Of a DNA stretch of 9,920 bases, positions 1-6,961 are shown in pieces. This stretch comes from JBQTIP01 sp052388025. GTDB taxonomy: Bacteria > Actinomycetota > UBA4738 > HRBIN12. Made by a program: the position numbers and the translations under genes. The notes under the pieces are model-generated. The model did not search any database and was not told the origin of the DNA. It saw nothing but the letters and a program-made list of their open reading frames with translations. Numbering within the stretch: the stretch's first letter is position 1; every line of letters starts with the position of its first letter. The DNA lies in NCBI GenBank assembly GCA_052388025.1, contig JBQTIP010000172.1:1-9920 (forward strand). The letters are read 5' to 3'.

Positions 1-28
1 CCAGCGTCCCGTTCGGTCTCGGTGAGAG

Positions 29-583
29 ATGGAAGTGATGGACCGAGATCATGCCGTCGCCTTCTGTCGCGGGAAGGCCGAGAAGGAGACGACCGTCCGC
101 CACCTGATCTCGGTCGAGGGTGTCATGTGGGCCTTGGCCCGCCGGTTCGGGGAGGACGAGGACGTGTGGGCTCTCACCGGCCTCTTCCACGACCTCGACC
201 AGGACCAGACGCACGACGACCCCGAGCGGCACGCTTACCAGGCGGCCGAGTGGCTCCGCGAGGCCGCGGTGGACGAGCGCGTGGTGAACGGCGTGCTGGC
301 CCACGCCCACGAGCAGTACCGGACCGATCTCATGTCGAAGGCGGTCGTCCACGCCGACGCGGTGGCCGGGCTCCTCGTCGCGGCAGCCCTCGTCCGTCCC
401 GAGAAAGCGACCGGGATGAAGGTCTCGTCGGTCAAGAAGAAGCTGAAGGAGAAGGCCTTCGCGCCGGGGGTGAACCGCGAGGAGATCACGTCGGTGGAGG
501 AGTCGATCGGGCTGCCGCTCGACGAGTTCATCGCCACCGGGATCGAGGGCCTACAGTTGGTCGCGGCGCAAATCGGCCTTTAG
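29..583 (+). CDS. HD-domain (HDIG-like) metal-dependent phosphohydrolase family protein
   Basis: This encodes a 184-residue cytosolic protein of the HD superfamily, whose members are usually metal-dependent phosphohydrolases; the substrate here is unknown. The HD signature is visible in order: His25 in the first helix, the His54-Asp55 pair in GLFHDLDQD, a histidine pair His92/His94 in AHAHEQ, and Asp110 in VHADAVAGL. The C-terminal half (VRPEK, a VSSVKKKLKEKAF-like basic stretch, NREEI, and a final ...QIGL) matches what I remember of a widespread stand-alone HD family of about 185-190 residues, so it looks full length. An in-frame TGA at 23-25 limits the start to ATG 29 or ATG 38. Both have poor ribosome-binding sites, and 29 is chosen because it is the longest. 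Its 3' end overlaps the convergent DedA-family gene by 33 bp. Family assignment is confident; a specific reaction cannot be named. Confidence 0.88.
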   Translation: MEVMDRDHAVAFCRGKAEKETTVRHLISVEGVMWALARRFGEDEDVWALTGLFHDLDQDQTHDDPERHAYQAAEWLREAAVDERVVNGVLAHAHEQYRTDLMSKAVVHADAVAGLLVAAALVRPEKATGMKVSSVKKKLKEKAFAPGVNREEITSVEESIGLPLDEFIATGIEGLQLVAAQIGL

Positions 584-1219
584 CTCCTCGGATCTCGACG
601 CGCGCAGGTCCCGCACGCGGCGCCGGATCCACCACGCGATCCCGCCTGCCACGACCACCGCGATCACCACGGAGAACGGCCGGAGGAAGCTCTCGGCGCG
701 TTCCCAGTTCTCCCCGAGGAGGTACCCGGCCCACGCCAGGGCGAAGGTCCATGGCAGGCATCCGAGCAGCGTGTAGAGGCTGAACCTCGCGAACGGCATC
801 CGCGCCACCCCGGCCGGAAGGCTGATGAAGGTCCGAACCACAGGGAGCAGCCGCGAGGAGAAGACCGCGGCCTCTCCGTGCCGCTGGAACCAGTCGTGCG
901 CGCGGTCGATCTCGTGGGGGCGCAGGAGAACGTACCGGCCCCACCGTTCGATCAGCGGACGCCCGCCCCCGTAGCCGGCCCAGTAGGCGAGCCACGACCC
1001 GACCAGGTTCGCGATGGCGCCGACCAGGGCAACGGCAACCAGGTCGAGCTCCCGGCCTCCGCCCACGAACGCGGCGCTCGCGAGGGCGCCGCCGAACAGC
1101 ATCGTGACCTCGCTCGGTATCGGGATGCAGGCCGATTCCAGGACCATCAGCACGAACACGGCGACGTAGCCGTACCGCGCGACCTCCTCGGTGATGAAGC
1201 CGGTCAGGGAATCGAACAC
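551..1219 (-). CDS. DedA-family (SNARE-associated Golgi protein family) inner-membrane protein
   Basis: This encodes a 222-residue polytopic membrane protein of the DedA family. The family supports envelope homeostasis, and some members have been shown to act in undecaprenyl-phosphate recycling across the membrane; which lipid this one handles is not evident. Hallmarks seen are the re-entrant motif ESACIPIPSE (about residues 28-37), the second signature SRLLPVVRT with Arg123 and Arg129, then LPAG (about 134-137). Hydrophobic segments lie near residues 14-27, 60-75, 145-165 and 180-198, and the tail is basic (RRRVRDLR). The frame is open upstream to 1438, but residues before 1219 are proline/arginine-rich and unlike DedA proteins. 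GTG 1219 preceded by GAGAGGAAG gives the usual family length, so I chose it. The gene is transcribed divergently from topA. Confidence 0.9.
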   Translation of the reverse strand: MFDSLTGFITEEVARYGYVAVFVLMVLESACIPIPSEVTMLFGGALASAAFVGGGRELDLVAVALVGAIANLVGSWLAYWAGYGGGRPLIERWGRYVLLRPHEIDRAHDWFQRHGEAAVFSSRLLPVVRTFISLPAGVARMPFARFSLYTLLGCLPWTFALAWAGYLLGENWERAESFLRPFSVVIAVVVAGGIAWWIRRRVRDLRASRSEELKADLRRDQL

Positions 1220-1220
1220 G

Positions 1221-1229
1221 CTTCCTCTC
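1221..1229 (-). promoter_or_regulatory. Ribosome-binding site deciding the DedA-family gene start
   Basis: Read on the minus strand this is GAGAGGAAG, a purine-rich Shine-Dalgarno-like stretch just upstream of GTG at 1219-1217. The AGGA core is only about 3 nt from the start, which is short, but no better-placed site supports the upstream in-frame starts. Confidence 0.5.
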
Positions 1230-1327
1230 AAGCGATCGCGGGAATGAACCGAGGGTATCACCGCGTTGAACGCTGCCCGGGACCGCCCGAGCGACCGAGC
1301 TTGCGTCCTCGAGGGGCATCCGGCCCC

Positions 1328-1333
1328 CATAAT
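1328..1333 (+). promoter_or_regulatory. Candidate -10 element (CATAAT) for the topA operon
   Basis: CATAAT matches the sigma-70/HrdB-type consensus TATAAT at five of six positions and is a rare AT-rich island in this GC-rich region. It would place a transcript start near 1340 and give topA a leader of about 90 nt. The closest -35-like hexamer (TTGCGT, 1301-1306) is 21 bp away, which is too long, so the -35 is unconvincing. The rest of the 1220-1431 gap holds no gene I can support. A short inverted repeat (GGGGC at 1313-1317 with GCCCC at 1323-1327) sits just before the hexamer. The promoter of the DedA-family gene must also lie in this gap, but I cannot place it. Confidence 0.35.
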
Positions 1334-1410
1334 CCCGGGGTGACGGTGGGGGTGCGGCACGGCTGGTACCGTGGGGCGCGGGACCGCCCGTGACGCGGCC
1401 CCTCCCCCCA

Positions 1411-1420
1411 AGGAGTGAGG
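1411..1420 (+). promoter_or_regulatory. Ribosome-binding site upstream of topA
   Basis: AGGAGTGAGG contains two Shine-Dalgarno-like cores (AGGAG 1411-1415 and GAGG 1417-1420). The second is 11 nt from ATG 1432. This supports ATG 1432 over the in-frame GTG at 1390, which has no purine-rich site in front and would add 14 residues before the conserved TopA N-terminus. Confidence 0.5.
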
Positions 1421-1431
1421 AAACTGTTCGT

Positions 1432-3732
1432 ATGGCAAAGACCCTGGTCGTCGTGGAGTCGCCCACCAAGGCGAAGACCCTGGAGCGGTATCTCGGCCAG
1501 GGCTACACGGTGCGCGCCTCGTACGGGCACATCCGCGACCTCCCCAAGAGCAAGCTGGGGGTCGACACAGAGCGCGAGTTCGAGCCCGAATACATCGTCC
1601 CGGAGGCCTCCGAGAAAGCCGCCTCCCAGCTGGAGGCCGCCTTCAAGAAGGCGGACGACCTGGTGCTCGCGACCGACTTCGACCGCGAGGGCGAGGCGAT
1701 CGCCTTCCACGTCGCCGAGATCCTGAAGGTGGACCCGGCGCAAGCCAAGCGGGTCACGTTCACCGAGATCACGAAGGACGCGGTGCTCCAGGCCTTCGAG
1801 CACCCGCGCCCGATCGACCTCAAGCTGGTCGATGCCCAGCAGGCGCGGCGGATCCTCGATCGCCTGGTCGGGTACCAGCTCTCCCCGATCCTGTGGAAGA
1901 AGGTTCGCCCCGGCCTCTCGGCGGGGCGCGTCCAGTCCGTGGCCCTCCGCCTGATCGTCGACCGCGAGCGCGAGATCGCCGCCTTCGTGCCGAAGGAGTA
2001 CTGGACGATCGACGCCCGCTTGTCGACGAACGGGGACGACGCGTCGCTTCTCGCGCGACTGATCCAGATCGGCGTTGAGAAGCTTGCCGCCTCGCCGGAC
2101 AGAAAGGGCTTGCTGCTCTCCGTCGAGGCCGACGCGGCGGTGCACGCCGATCTCCTCCGCGACGCCGCCTACCGCGTCAAGGAGGTGCGTGAGAAGGAGG
2201 TCAAGCGCACCCCCTCGCCCCCGTTCACGACCTCAACCCTGCAGCAGGAGGCCGCCCGCAAGCTGGGCTTCGGCGCCCGGAAGACCATGCGCGTGGCCCA
2301 GCAGCTCTACGAGGGCATCAACCTGCCCCGCGAGGGGCAGGTGGGACTCATCACCTACATGCGGACGGACTCCGTTCACATCGCCGAGCAGGCGCTCGCC
2401 GAACTGGCCGACGTGGTGCGCCAGCAGTTCGGGGCCGAGTACGTGCTTCCGAAGCCGCGCCGCTACAGGAAGAAGCAGCGGGGCGCTCAGGAGGCGCACG
2501 AGGCCATCCGTCCGACCTCCGCGAAACGCCTTCCGGACCGCGTCGAGTCGGCGCTCGACCGCGACCAGGCTCGTCTCTACCGGCTGATCTGGCGGCGGAC
2601 CGTCGCTTCGCAGATGGCCGAGGCTCGGTTCGACCAGGTTTCCGTGGACATCGAGGCCATCCCCAAAGGCGATGGCGCCCCATACCTGCTGCGGGCTACC
2701 GGTCAGACCTTGAAGTTCGACGGGTTCCGGCGCGTGTACTTCGAGGGCCGGGACGACGCCCCCGACGAGGACGCGGAGGCCTCGCTCCCGCGCCTCACAG
2801 CGGAGCAGGCGCTCCGACTCCTGGAGGTCCTACCCGAGCAGCACCTCACCCAGCCGCCGCCGCGGTACAGCGAGGCGTCGCTCGTCAAGGCCCTGGAGGA
2901 GCTCGGCATCGGCAGGCCGTCGACCTACGCGTCGATCATCTCCACGATCCAGGATCGCGGCTACGTGCGTCTCGAGGAGCGACGCTTCTACCCGGAGGAC
3001 GTCGGCGACGTCGTCACCGACCTACTGGTCGAGCACTTCACCGATATCGTCGATGTGAACTTCACCGCGAAGTTGGAGGATGAGCTCGACGACATCGCCG
3101 AGGGAAAGATGGGCTGGGTGCAGGTGCTCGACGAGTTCTACGGCCCTTTCGAACGGCTCCTGGAGAAGAAGGAGAACGAGATCGAGCGTCCGTCGGAGGT
3201 GCTCGACGAGCTGTGCCCGCTCTGCCCCACGGAGGGCCGGGAACCCGGAAAGCTCGTCGTCAAGCTCGGCCGGCGCGGTAAGTTCGTCGGGTGCCCCAAC
3301 TACCCGGAGTGCAGCTACACGCGCGATCTGAACGGCGAGGTCCGGCCCGAGCCCGAGCTGCTCGAGGAGGCCTGTCCCGAGTGCGGCCGCCAGCTGGTGA
3401 AGCGCGTCGGGAGGTTCGGGCCGTTCATCGGCTGCTCCGGCTACCCGGAGTGCCGCTACATCAAGAAGGAGGAGCAGCGGACCGGCGTCGCCTGCCCCAA
3501 GTGCAGCGAGGGCGAGCTCGTCGTCAAGCGCGCCCGCCGGGGCAAGCGGGGGAGCGTCTTCTACGGCTGTAACCGCTATCCGGACTGCGACTTCACGGTG
3601 GGGCAGAAGCCCTCGACCGAGCCCTGCCCGAGCTGCGGCTCCCTCATGGTGTTCCAAAAGGACGGCGGCACGAAGTGCACGAGCTGCAGCACGATCGTGC
3701 CCGCTGAGGCCGGGGCAGCGGCGGAGGGGTAG
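1432..3732 (+). CDS. topA: DNA topoisomerase I (type IA) with four C-terminal zinc ribbons
   Basis: This 766-residue type IA topoisomerase relaxes negatively supercoiled DNA by transient single-strand cleavage. The protein opens with the TOPRIM strand TLVVVESPTKAKT (catalytic Glu9) and continues to the acidic triad TDFDREGE (Asp82, Asp84, Glu86). The core motifs GLSAGRVQSVALRLI, the active-site ITYMRTDS with nucleophile Tyr309 and Arg311, AHEAIRPT and LGIGRPSTYA follow. The C-terminus carries four Cys4 modules: Cys595/598/621/627, 648/651/668/674, 688/691/713/719, and a shorter one at 732/735/749/752. The first three are the classical topoisomerase zinc fingers. It is full length and heads the operon, sharing its last stop base with the GTG of the next gene. 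Many actinobacterial TopA proteins that I recall end in a basic zinc-free tail, so this tail is a useful lineage marker. Identity is essentially certain. Confidence 0.98.
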   Translation: MAKTLVVVESPTKAKTLERYLGQGYTVRASYGHIRDLPKSKLGVDTEREFEPEYIVPEASEKAASQLEAAFKKADDLVLATDFDREGEAIAFHVAEILKVDPAQAKRVTFTEITKDAVLQAFEHPRPIDLKLVDAQQARRILDRLVGYQLSPILWKKVRPGLSAGRVQSVALRLIVDREREIAAFVPKEYWTIDARLSTNGDDASLLARLIQIGVEKLAASPDRKGLLLSVEADAAVHADLLRDAAYRVKEVREKEVKRTPSPPFTTSTLQQEAARKLGFGARKTMRVAQQLYEGINLPREGQVGLITYMRTDSVHIAEQALAELADVVRQQFGAEYVLPKPRRYRKKQRGAQEAHEAIRPTSAKRLPDRVESALDRDQARLYRLIWRRTVASQMAEARFDQVSVDIEAIPKGDGAPYLLRATGQTLKFDGFRRVYFEGRDDAPDEDAEASLPRLTAEQALRLLEVLPEQHLTQPPPRYSEASLVKALEELGIGRPSTYASIISTIQDRGYVRLEERRFYPEDVGDVVTDLLVEHFTDIVDVNFTAKLEDELDDIAEGKMGWVQVLDEFYGPFERLLEKKENEIERPSEVLDELCPLCPTEGREPGKLVVKLGRRGKFVGCPNYPECSYTRDLNGEVRPEPELLEEACPECGRQLVKRVGRFGPFIGCSGYPECRYIKKEEQRTGVACPKCSEGELVVKRARRGKRGSVFYGCNRYPDCDFTVGQKPSTEPCPSCGSLMVFQKDGGTKCTSCSTIVPAEAGAAAEG
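3723..3729 (+). promoter_or_regulatory. Shine-Dalgarno site for the MFS-dTMP kinase gene inside the topA 3' end
   Basis: GGAGGGG lies within the last codons of topA, 2 nt before the TAGTG stop/start junction. The GGAGG core is 4 nt from GTG 3732. It supports initiation at that GTG and translational coupling to topA. Confidence 0.7.
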
Positions 3733-5765
3733 TGTCCGGCTACGCCGACGAGGTCGCTGCGCTCCGCGGGACCCGGTCGGCGACGCTTCGCGACCTGCTG
3801 ACCCACCCCTCGTTCTCGAGGCTGCTCGCGGCGATGAGCGTGTCGTCGCTGGGGGACTGGGTGGGCTTCGTCGCGGTCACCGCCCTCGTGACCCGCCTCT
3901 CGGCGACGCCGGCCGCGGCCCTTTCCGCCGTCGCCGCGGTGATGACGGCGAGGATGCTCCCCGCCGTGCTGTTCGGCCCGTTCGCCGGCGCGATCGTCGA
4001 CGCCCTGGATCGCAAGCGGCTCATGATGACGGCCGACGTCGCCCGCGGCGCGATGTACGCCTCGATGCCGTTCCTCCCAAAGCTCTGGATGATCTTCCTG
4101 CTCTCGTTCTTCATCGAGTGCCTGTCCCTACTCTGGACCCCCGCGCGGGATGCGAGCCTCCCCAACATCGTCCCTCGCCGACAGCTCGCGAACGCGAACT
4201 CCGTCGGGCTCATCACCACCTATGGGATGCTCCCGATCGGCGGCCTGGTCGCCGCGCTGCTCGCGACGTTCTCGAAGGGGCTCGGGGCTCGGGCGCCGTA
4301 CTTCGCCACGCATCCAGAGTCGGTGGCGCTGTGGCTGGACGCGGGGACGTTCGCGTTCTCCGCGCTGATGGTCAGCCGGATCCCGATCAGGCTCCCCGCC
4401 TCGAGGAAGGCGATGAGGTTCGACGTGAGCCGGGTGGGTCGGGACATCGTCGAGGGGGCGAGGTTCCTGCGGGAGCACTCCCTCGCCTCGACCATGACCC
4501 TCGGCATCGTCGTCGCATTCAGCGCGGTCGGGGCGGTGCTGTCGCTGGGTCCGGTCTTCGCGGCCAAGACCCTGGGCGCCCGCACGGCCGGCTGGCCGAT
4601 CCTCGTGACCGCCTTCGGCTTCGGGATGGTGGCCGGGATGCTCTCGCTGAACGCGCTGCGGCGACTCATGCAACACGAGGAGTTCGTGTTCGCGTTGTCG
4701 CTGATCGCCGCCGCCGGGACTCTCTTCGTGCTCGCGGCGATGCCGAACATCTCGATGGCCGCCGTGTTCACTGTCGTGCTCGGCTTCTTCTGCGGGGCCA
4801 CCTGGGCGACCGGATACACCCTGCTTCAGGAGAACGTCGCCGACGAGTTCCGCGGGCGCACGTTCGGATCACTCACGGTCGTGTCGCGCCTGGGCCTGTT
4901 CCTGTCGCTCACCGCGTTCCCGCTCCTCGCCGCGGCGGTGGGGAACCACTCGGTCACGGTGGGGCAGCAGCGGCTGGATCTCTCCGGCACCCGGATCGCC
5001 CTCTGGGTAGCCGGGCTCGGGGTGATCCTCGCCGGGGCGGTCACCCGCCGGGGCCTCCGGCGGTTCCGGATGAGCCGTCCCACACCCTTGGCCCTCATCC
5101 CGAAGCTCAAGCGCACGTCGAGCCGGGGCCTGTTCATTGCGTTCGAGGGCGTTGAGGGGGCCGGAAAGGGCACGCAGATCCGGCTGGCGAAGGAGTACCT
5201 CGAATCGCAGGGGGTGGACGTGCTCATCACACGAGAGCCCGGGGGTACCGACGTGGGGGAACGGCTCCGCGAGATCGTGCTCGACCACGATTCCGGCAAC
5301 ATCGAGCCCCGGACCGAGGCGCTCATGTTCGCGGCCGCCCGCGCGCAGCACGTTGCGACCGTCATCCGGCCCGCGCTGGCGGAGGGGAAGGTGGTCGTGT
5401 GCGACCGGTACATCGACTCCTCGCTCGCGTACCAGGGCTGGGCCAGGGGGTTGGGTGAGACGGACGTGCTCACCCTGAACGTCTGGGCGACGCAGGGGCT
5501 GTTCCCGGACCTCGTGATCCTCCTTCACCTGGAGCCCGAGGCCGGACTGCTTCGTTCACTCGCGGAGCCCGATCGGATCGAGATGGAGGACGAGGACTTC
5601 CACGCCAAGGTCGCCGATGCCTATCTGAAGATCGCGGAGGAGCATCCGGAGCGATTCGTGGTGATCGACGCGGGGCAGGCACCGGAGAAGGTGCATGAGC
5701 AGGTGGCCGAGGCGCTCGCGCGGGTGCTCCGCGAGCGTGGGGACGGGGGCGATGGCCCGCACTAG
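3732..5765 (+). CDS. tmk: Fusion protein: MFS-transporter-like membrane domain plus thymidylate (dTMP) kinase
   Basis: This 677-residue protein has two parts in one uninterrupted frame. Residues about 25-440 are a multi-pass major facilitator-like domain of the EntS/MFS_3 kind. The cytoplasmic-loop motif GAIVDALDRKRL (about 86-97), LLWTPARDASLPNIV and EFRGRTFGS (372-380) are visible, together with roughly 10-12 hydrophobic segments. After a basic linker (RRGLRRFR, about 439-446), residues about 466-667 form a complete dTMP kinase, which converts dTMP to dTDP for dTTP synthesis. Kinase motifs are the P-loop GVEGAGKGTQ (473-482, Lys479), REPGG (501-505), DRYIDSSLAYQG (558-569) and lid residues Arg608 and PDRIE (613-617). 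GTG 3732 has a good ribosome-binding site and overlaps the topA stop by one base. An internal ATG at 5070 could give a free kinase but has no clear ribosome-binding site. I recall similar fusions in actinobacteria; the transported substrate, if any, is unknown. Confidence 0.95.
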   Translation: MSGYADEVAALRGTRSATLRDLLTHPSFSRLLAAMSVSSLGDWVGFVAVTALVTRLSATPAAALSAVAAVMTARMLPAVLFGPFAGAIVDALDRKRLMMTADVARGAMYASMPFLPKLWMIFLLSFFIECLSLLWTPARDASLPNIVPRRQLANANSVGLITTYGMLPIGGLVAALLATFSKGLGARAPYFATHPESVALWLDAGTFAFSALMVSRIPIRLPASRKAMRFDVSRVGRDIVEGARFLREHSLASTMTLGIVVAFSAVGAVLSLGPVFAAKTLGARTAGWPILVTAFGFGMVAGMLSLNALRRLMQHEEFVFALSLIAAAGTLFVLAAMPNISMAAVFTVVLGFFCGATWATGYTLLQENVADEFRGRTFGSLTVVSRLGLFLSLTAFPLLAAAVGNHSVTVGQQRLDLSGTRIALWVAGLGVILAGAVTRRGLRRFRMSRPTPLALIPKLKRTSSRGLFIAFEGVEGAGKGTQIRLAKEYLESQGVDVLITREPGGTDVGERLREIVLDHDSGNIEPRTEALMFAAARAQHVATVIRPALAEGKVVVCDRYIDSSLAYQGWARGLGETDVLTLNVWATQGLFPDLVILLHLEPEAGLLRSLAEPDRIEMEDEDFHAKVADAYLKIAEEHPERFVVIDAGQAPEKVHEQVAEALARVLRERGDGGDGPH

Positions 5766-6876
5766 CCCGGTGCTGGAACGCGTCCCCGGCCAGGACGACG
5801 CCATGGCGTTCCTCAGGAAGGCGGCGACGCGGCCGCACCATGCCTACCTACTGGCCGGTCCCGAGGGGTGCGGGAAGCAGATCGCGGCTCGGGCCTTCGC
5901 GGCCGCTCTGCTGTGCGAACGCGGCGGTTGCGGGGAGTGCCGCGCGTGCCGGCTGGCGGAGGGCGACCGGCACCCGAACGTGTTCCTCGTGGAGCCTGAA
6001 GGCCGGGACATCCACGTCGAGACCGTCCGGGAGGAGGTGTGGCATCCCGCCTTCCGCACCGCGCCGGAGCCAGGACGCAAGATCTTCGTCATCCGTGAGG
6101 CCGACCGCCTGAACCCGGCGGCGGCCGACGTGCTGCTGAAGGTGCTCGAGGAACCCCCGGCCGATGCGGTGCTGCTCCTGTTGTCGGCCCGACCGGACGA
6201 GCTCCCCGAGACGGTGCTCTCGCGCTGTCACGTCGTGACGTTCCGCCCGCTCGCCGAACGCTTCGTGGTGGAGACGCTGGAAGCGGAAGGCGTGGAGCCG
6301 CGGCTCGCGGAGCTGGCCGCGCGGCTCGCCGGCGGCAACCTCGGCCGGGCCCGGCGCCTCGCGACCGCCGAGGACGGGCTCTCGTTCCGGGAAGTCGGCC
6401 GGCGGGCGCTCGACCGGGCCATGGAAGGACCCGCGGGCGCGCTCGTCGCCGTCGACCTCGTCCTAGAGGCGGCCGCCGGCTATCGGAAGGGGCTGAAGGA
6501 CGTGCTCGACGCGGAGGTCGCGCCCTTCCTCGACGAGCGTGGCCAACCCGAAGAGGCATACCGCGGCGCGATCAGGCGCCTGGAGGAGCGGCACAAGCGC
6601 AGGGTGAAGCGCTCCGAGCGCGACTACGTGGACTGGGTTCTGCTCGCGGCCTCCTCCATGCTCCGGGACCGTGTGGCAGCGGCGGTCGGCGGCGGACCGG
6701 ACCTGCTCATCAACCTCGACGAGTCGCCCGATCCGCCCGCGTCCATCACTCCAACCGCGCTCGGGCTCGGGGCCATAGAAGAGGCTCGCGCGGCCCTGGC
6801 CGAGGACCTCAACCTGAACCCGCGCCTCGTGCTGGAGCAGGCGTTCCTGCGGGTCGGGACGGAGGGACGGGCCTAG
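5752..6876 (+). CDS. holB: DNA polymerase III delta-prime subunit (clamp-loader AAA+ protein)
   Basis: This 374-residue AAA+ protein is the delta-prime subunit, which with DnaX and delta loads the sliding clamp at primed DNA. Features in order: a Walker A-like GPEGCGKQ (36-43), which keeps Lys42 but has Gln where Thr/Ser is usual; a zinc-binding cluster Cys55, Cys60, Cys63, Cys66; a degenerate Walker B (IFVIREADRL, 111-120); the LLKVLEEPP block (128-136); and the LSRC motif (156-159), whose Arg158 corresponds to the trans-acting arginine of clamp loaders. The helical C-terminal region is less conserved. The altered P-loop fits delta-prime, which need not hydrolyse ATP, better than DnaX. Start ATG 5752 lies inside the end of the kinase fusion gene (14-nt overlap) behind a G-rich stretch. 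The frame is open farther upstream, but that part does not resemble the family. It appears to be the last gene of the topA operon. Confidence 0.93.
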   Translation: MARTSPVLERVPGQDDAMAFLRKAATRPHHAYLLAGPEGCGKQIAARAFAAALLCERGGCGECRACRLAEGDRHPNVFLVEPEGRDIHVETVREEVWHPAFRTAPEPGRKIFVIREADRLNPAAADVLLKVLEEPPADAVLLLLSARPDELPETVLSRCHVVTFRPLAERFVVETLEAEGVEPRLAELAARLAGGNLGRARRLATAEDGLSFREVGRRALDRAMEGPAGALVAVDLVLEAAAGYRKGLKDVLDAEVAPFLDERGQPEEAYRGAIRRLEERHKRRVKRSERDYVDWVLLAASSMLRDRVAAAVGGGPDLLINLDESPDPPASITPTALGLGAIEEARAALAEDLNLNPRLVLEQAFLRVGTEGRA

Positions 6877-6883
6877 GTCTGCC

Positions 6884-6911
6884 CCACTCCAAGAGTGGTG
6901 CTGGCATCACT
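6884..6911 (+). other. Overlapping alternative hairpins downstream of holB
   Basis: CCACTC (6884-6889) pairs perfectly with GAGTGG (6893-6898) around a CAA loop. The second arm is shared with another possible stem, AGTGGTG (6894-6900) with CATCACT (6905-6911), seven pairs with one G-U and a CTGG loop. The two are mutually exclusive. There is no T-run after either, so a classical intrinsic terminator is not supported. It could end the holB transcript weakly or belong to the leader of the next gene. Confidence 0.35.
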
Positions 6912-6937
6912 GTCGGGGTGGGTGGGCGGATGAGACG

Positions 6938-6955
6938 ATTCTCCTGGAGGAGAAT
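6938..6955 (+). promoter_or_regulatory. Perfect inverted repeat enclosing the response regulator's Shine-Dalgarno
   Basis: ATTCTCCT (6938-6945) and AGGAGAAT (6948-6955) are exact reverse complements separated by GG. In RNA this gives a seven-pair stem with a UGGA loop. The Shine-Dalgarno GGAGGAG (6946-6952) lies in the loop and 3' arm, 9 nt before ATG 6962. The anti-Shine-Dalgarno CUCC is therefore built into the leader. As DNA it is also a palindrome that could bind a dimeric protein. The sequence symmetry is seen directly; a regulatory role is inferred. Confidence 0.6.
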
Positions 6956-6961
6956 GCGCAG

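Noticed and set aside
1390..1431. Upstream GTG start for topA
   Set aside because: No ribosome-binding site precedes it and the added 14 residues lie before the conserved TopA N-terminus.
1220..1438. N-terminal extension of the DedA-family protein up to 1438
   Set aside because: The extra 73 residues are Pro/Arg-rich and unlike the family, would overlap the start of topA and occupy the only promoter space; GTG 1219 gives the expected length.
4118..5155. Long open frame overlapping the MFS domain in another phase
   Set aside because: Composition is typical of shifted reading of GC-rich DNA (Arg/Gly/Pro-rich), with no motif, and the MFS frame is clearly the coding one.
6884..6898. Intrinsic terminator for the topA operon
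   Set aside because: The stem is only six pairs and no T-tract follows; kept only as a structural element.
6901..6939. Promoter for the receiver gene (CTGGCA as -35, GACGAT as -10)
   Set aside because: The spacing is 27 bp and the -10 matches poorly, so I cannot support it.
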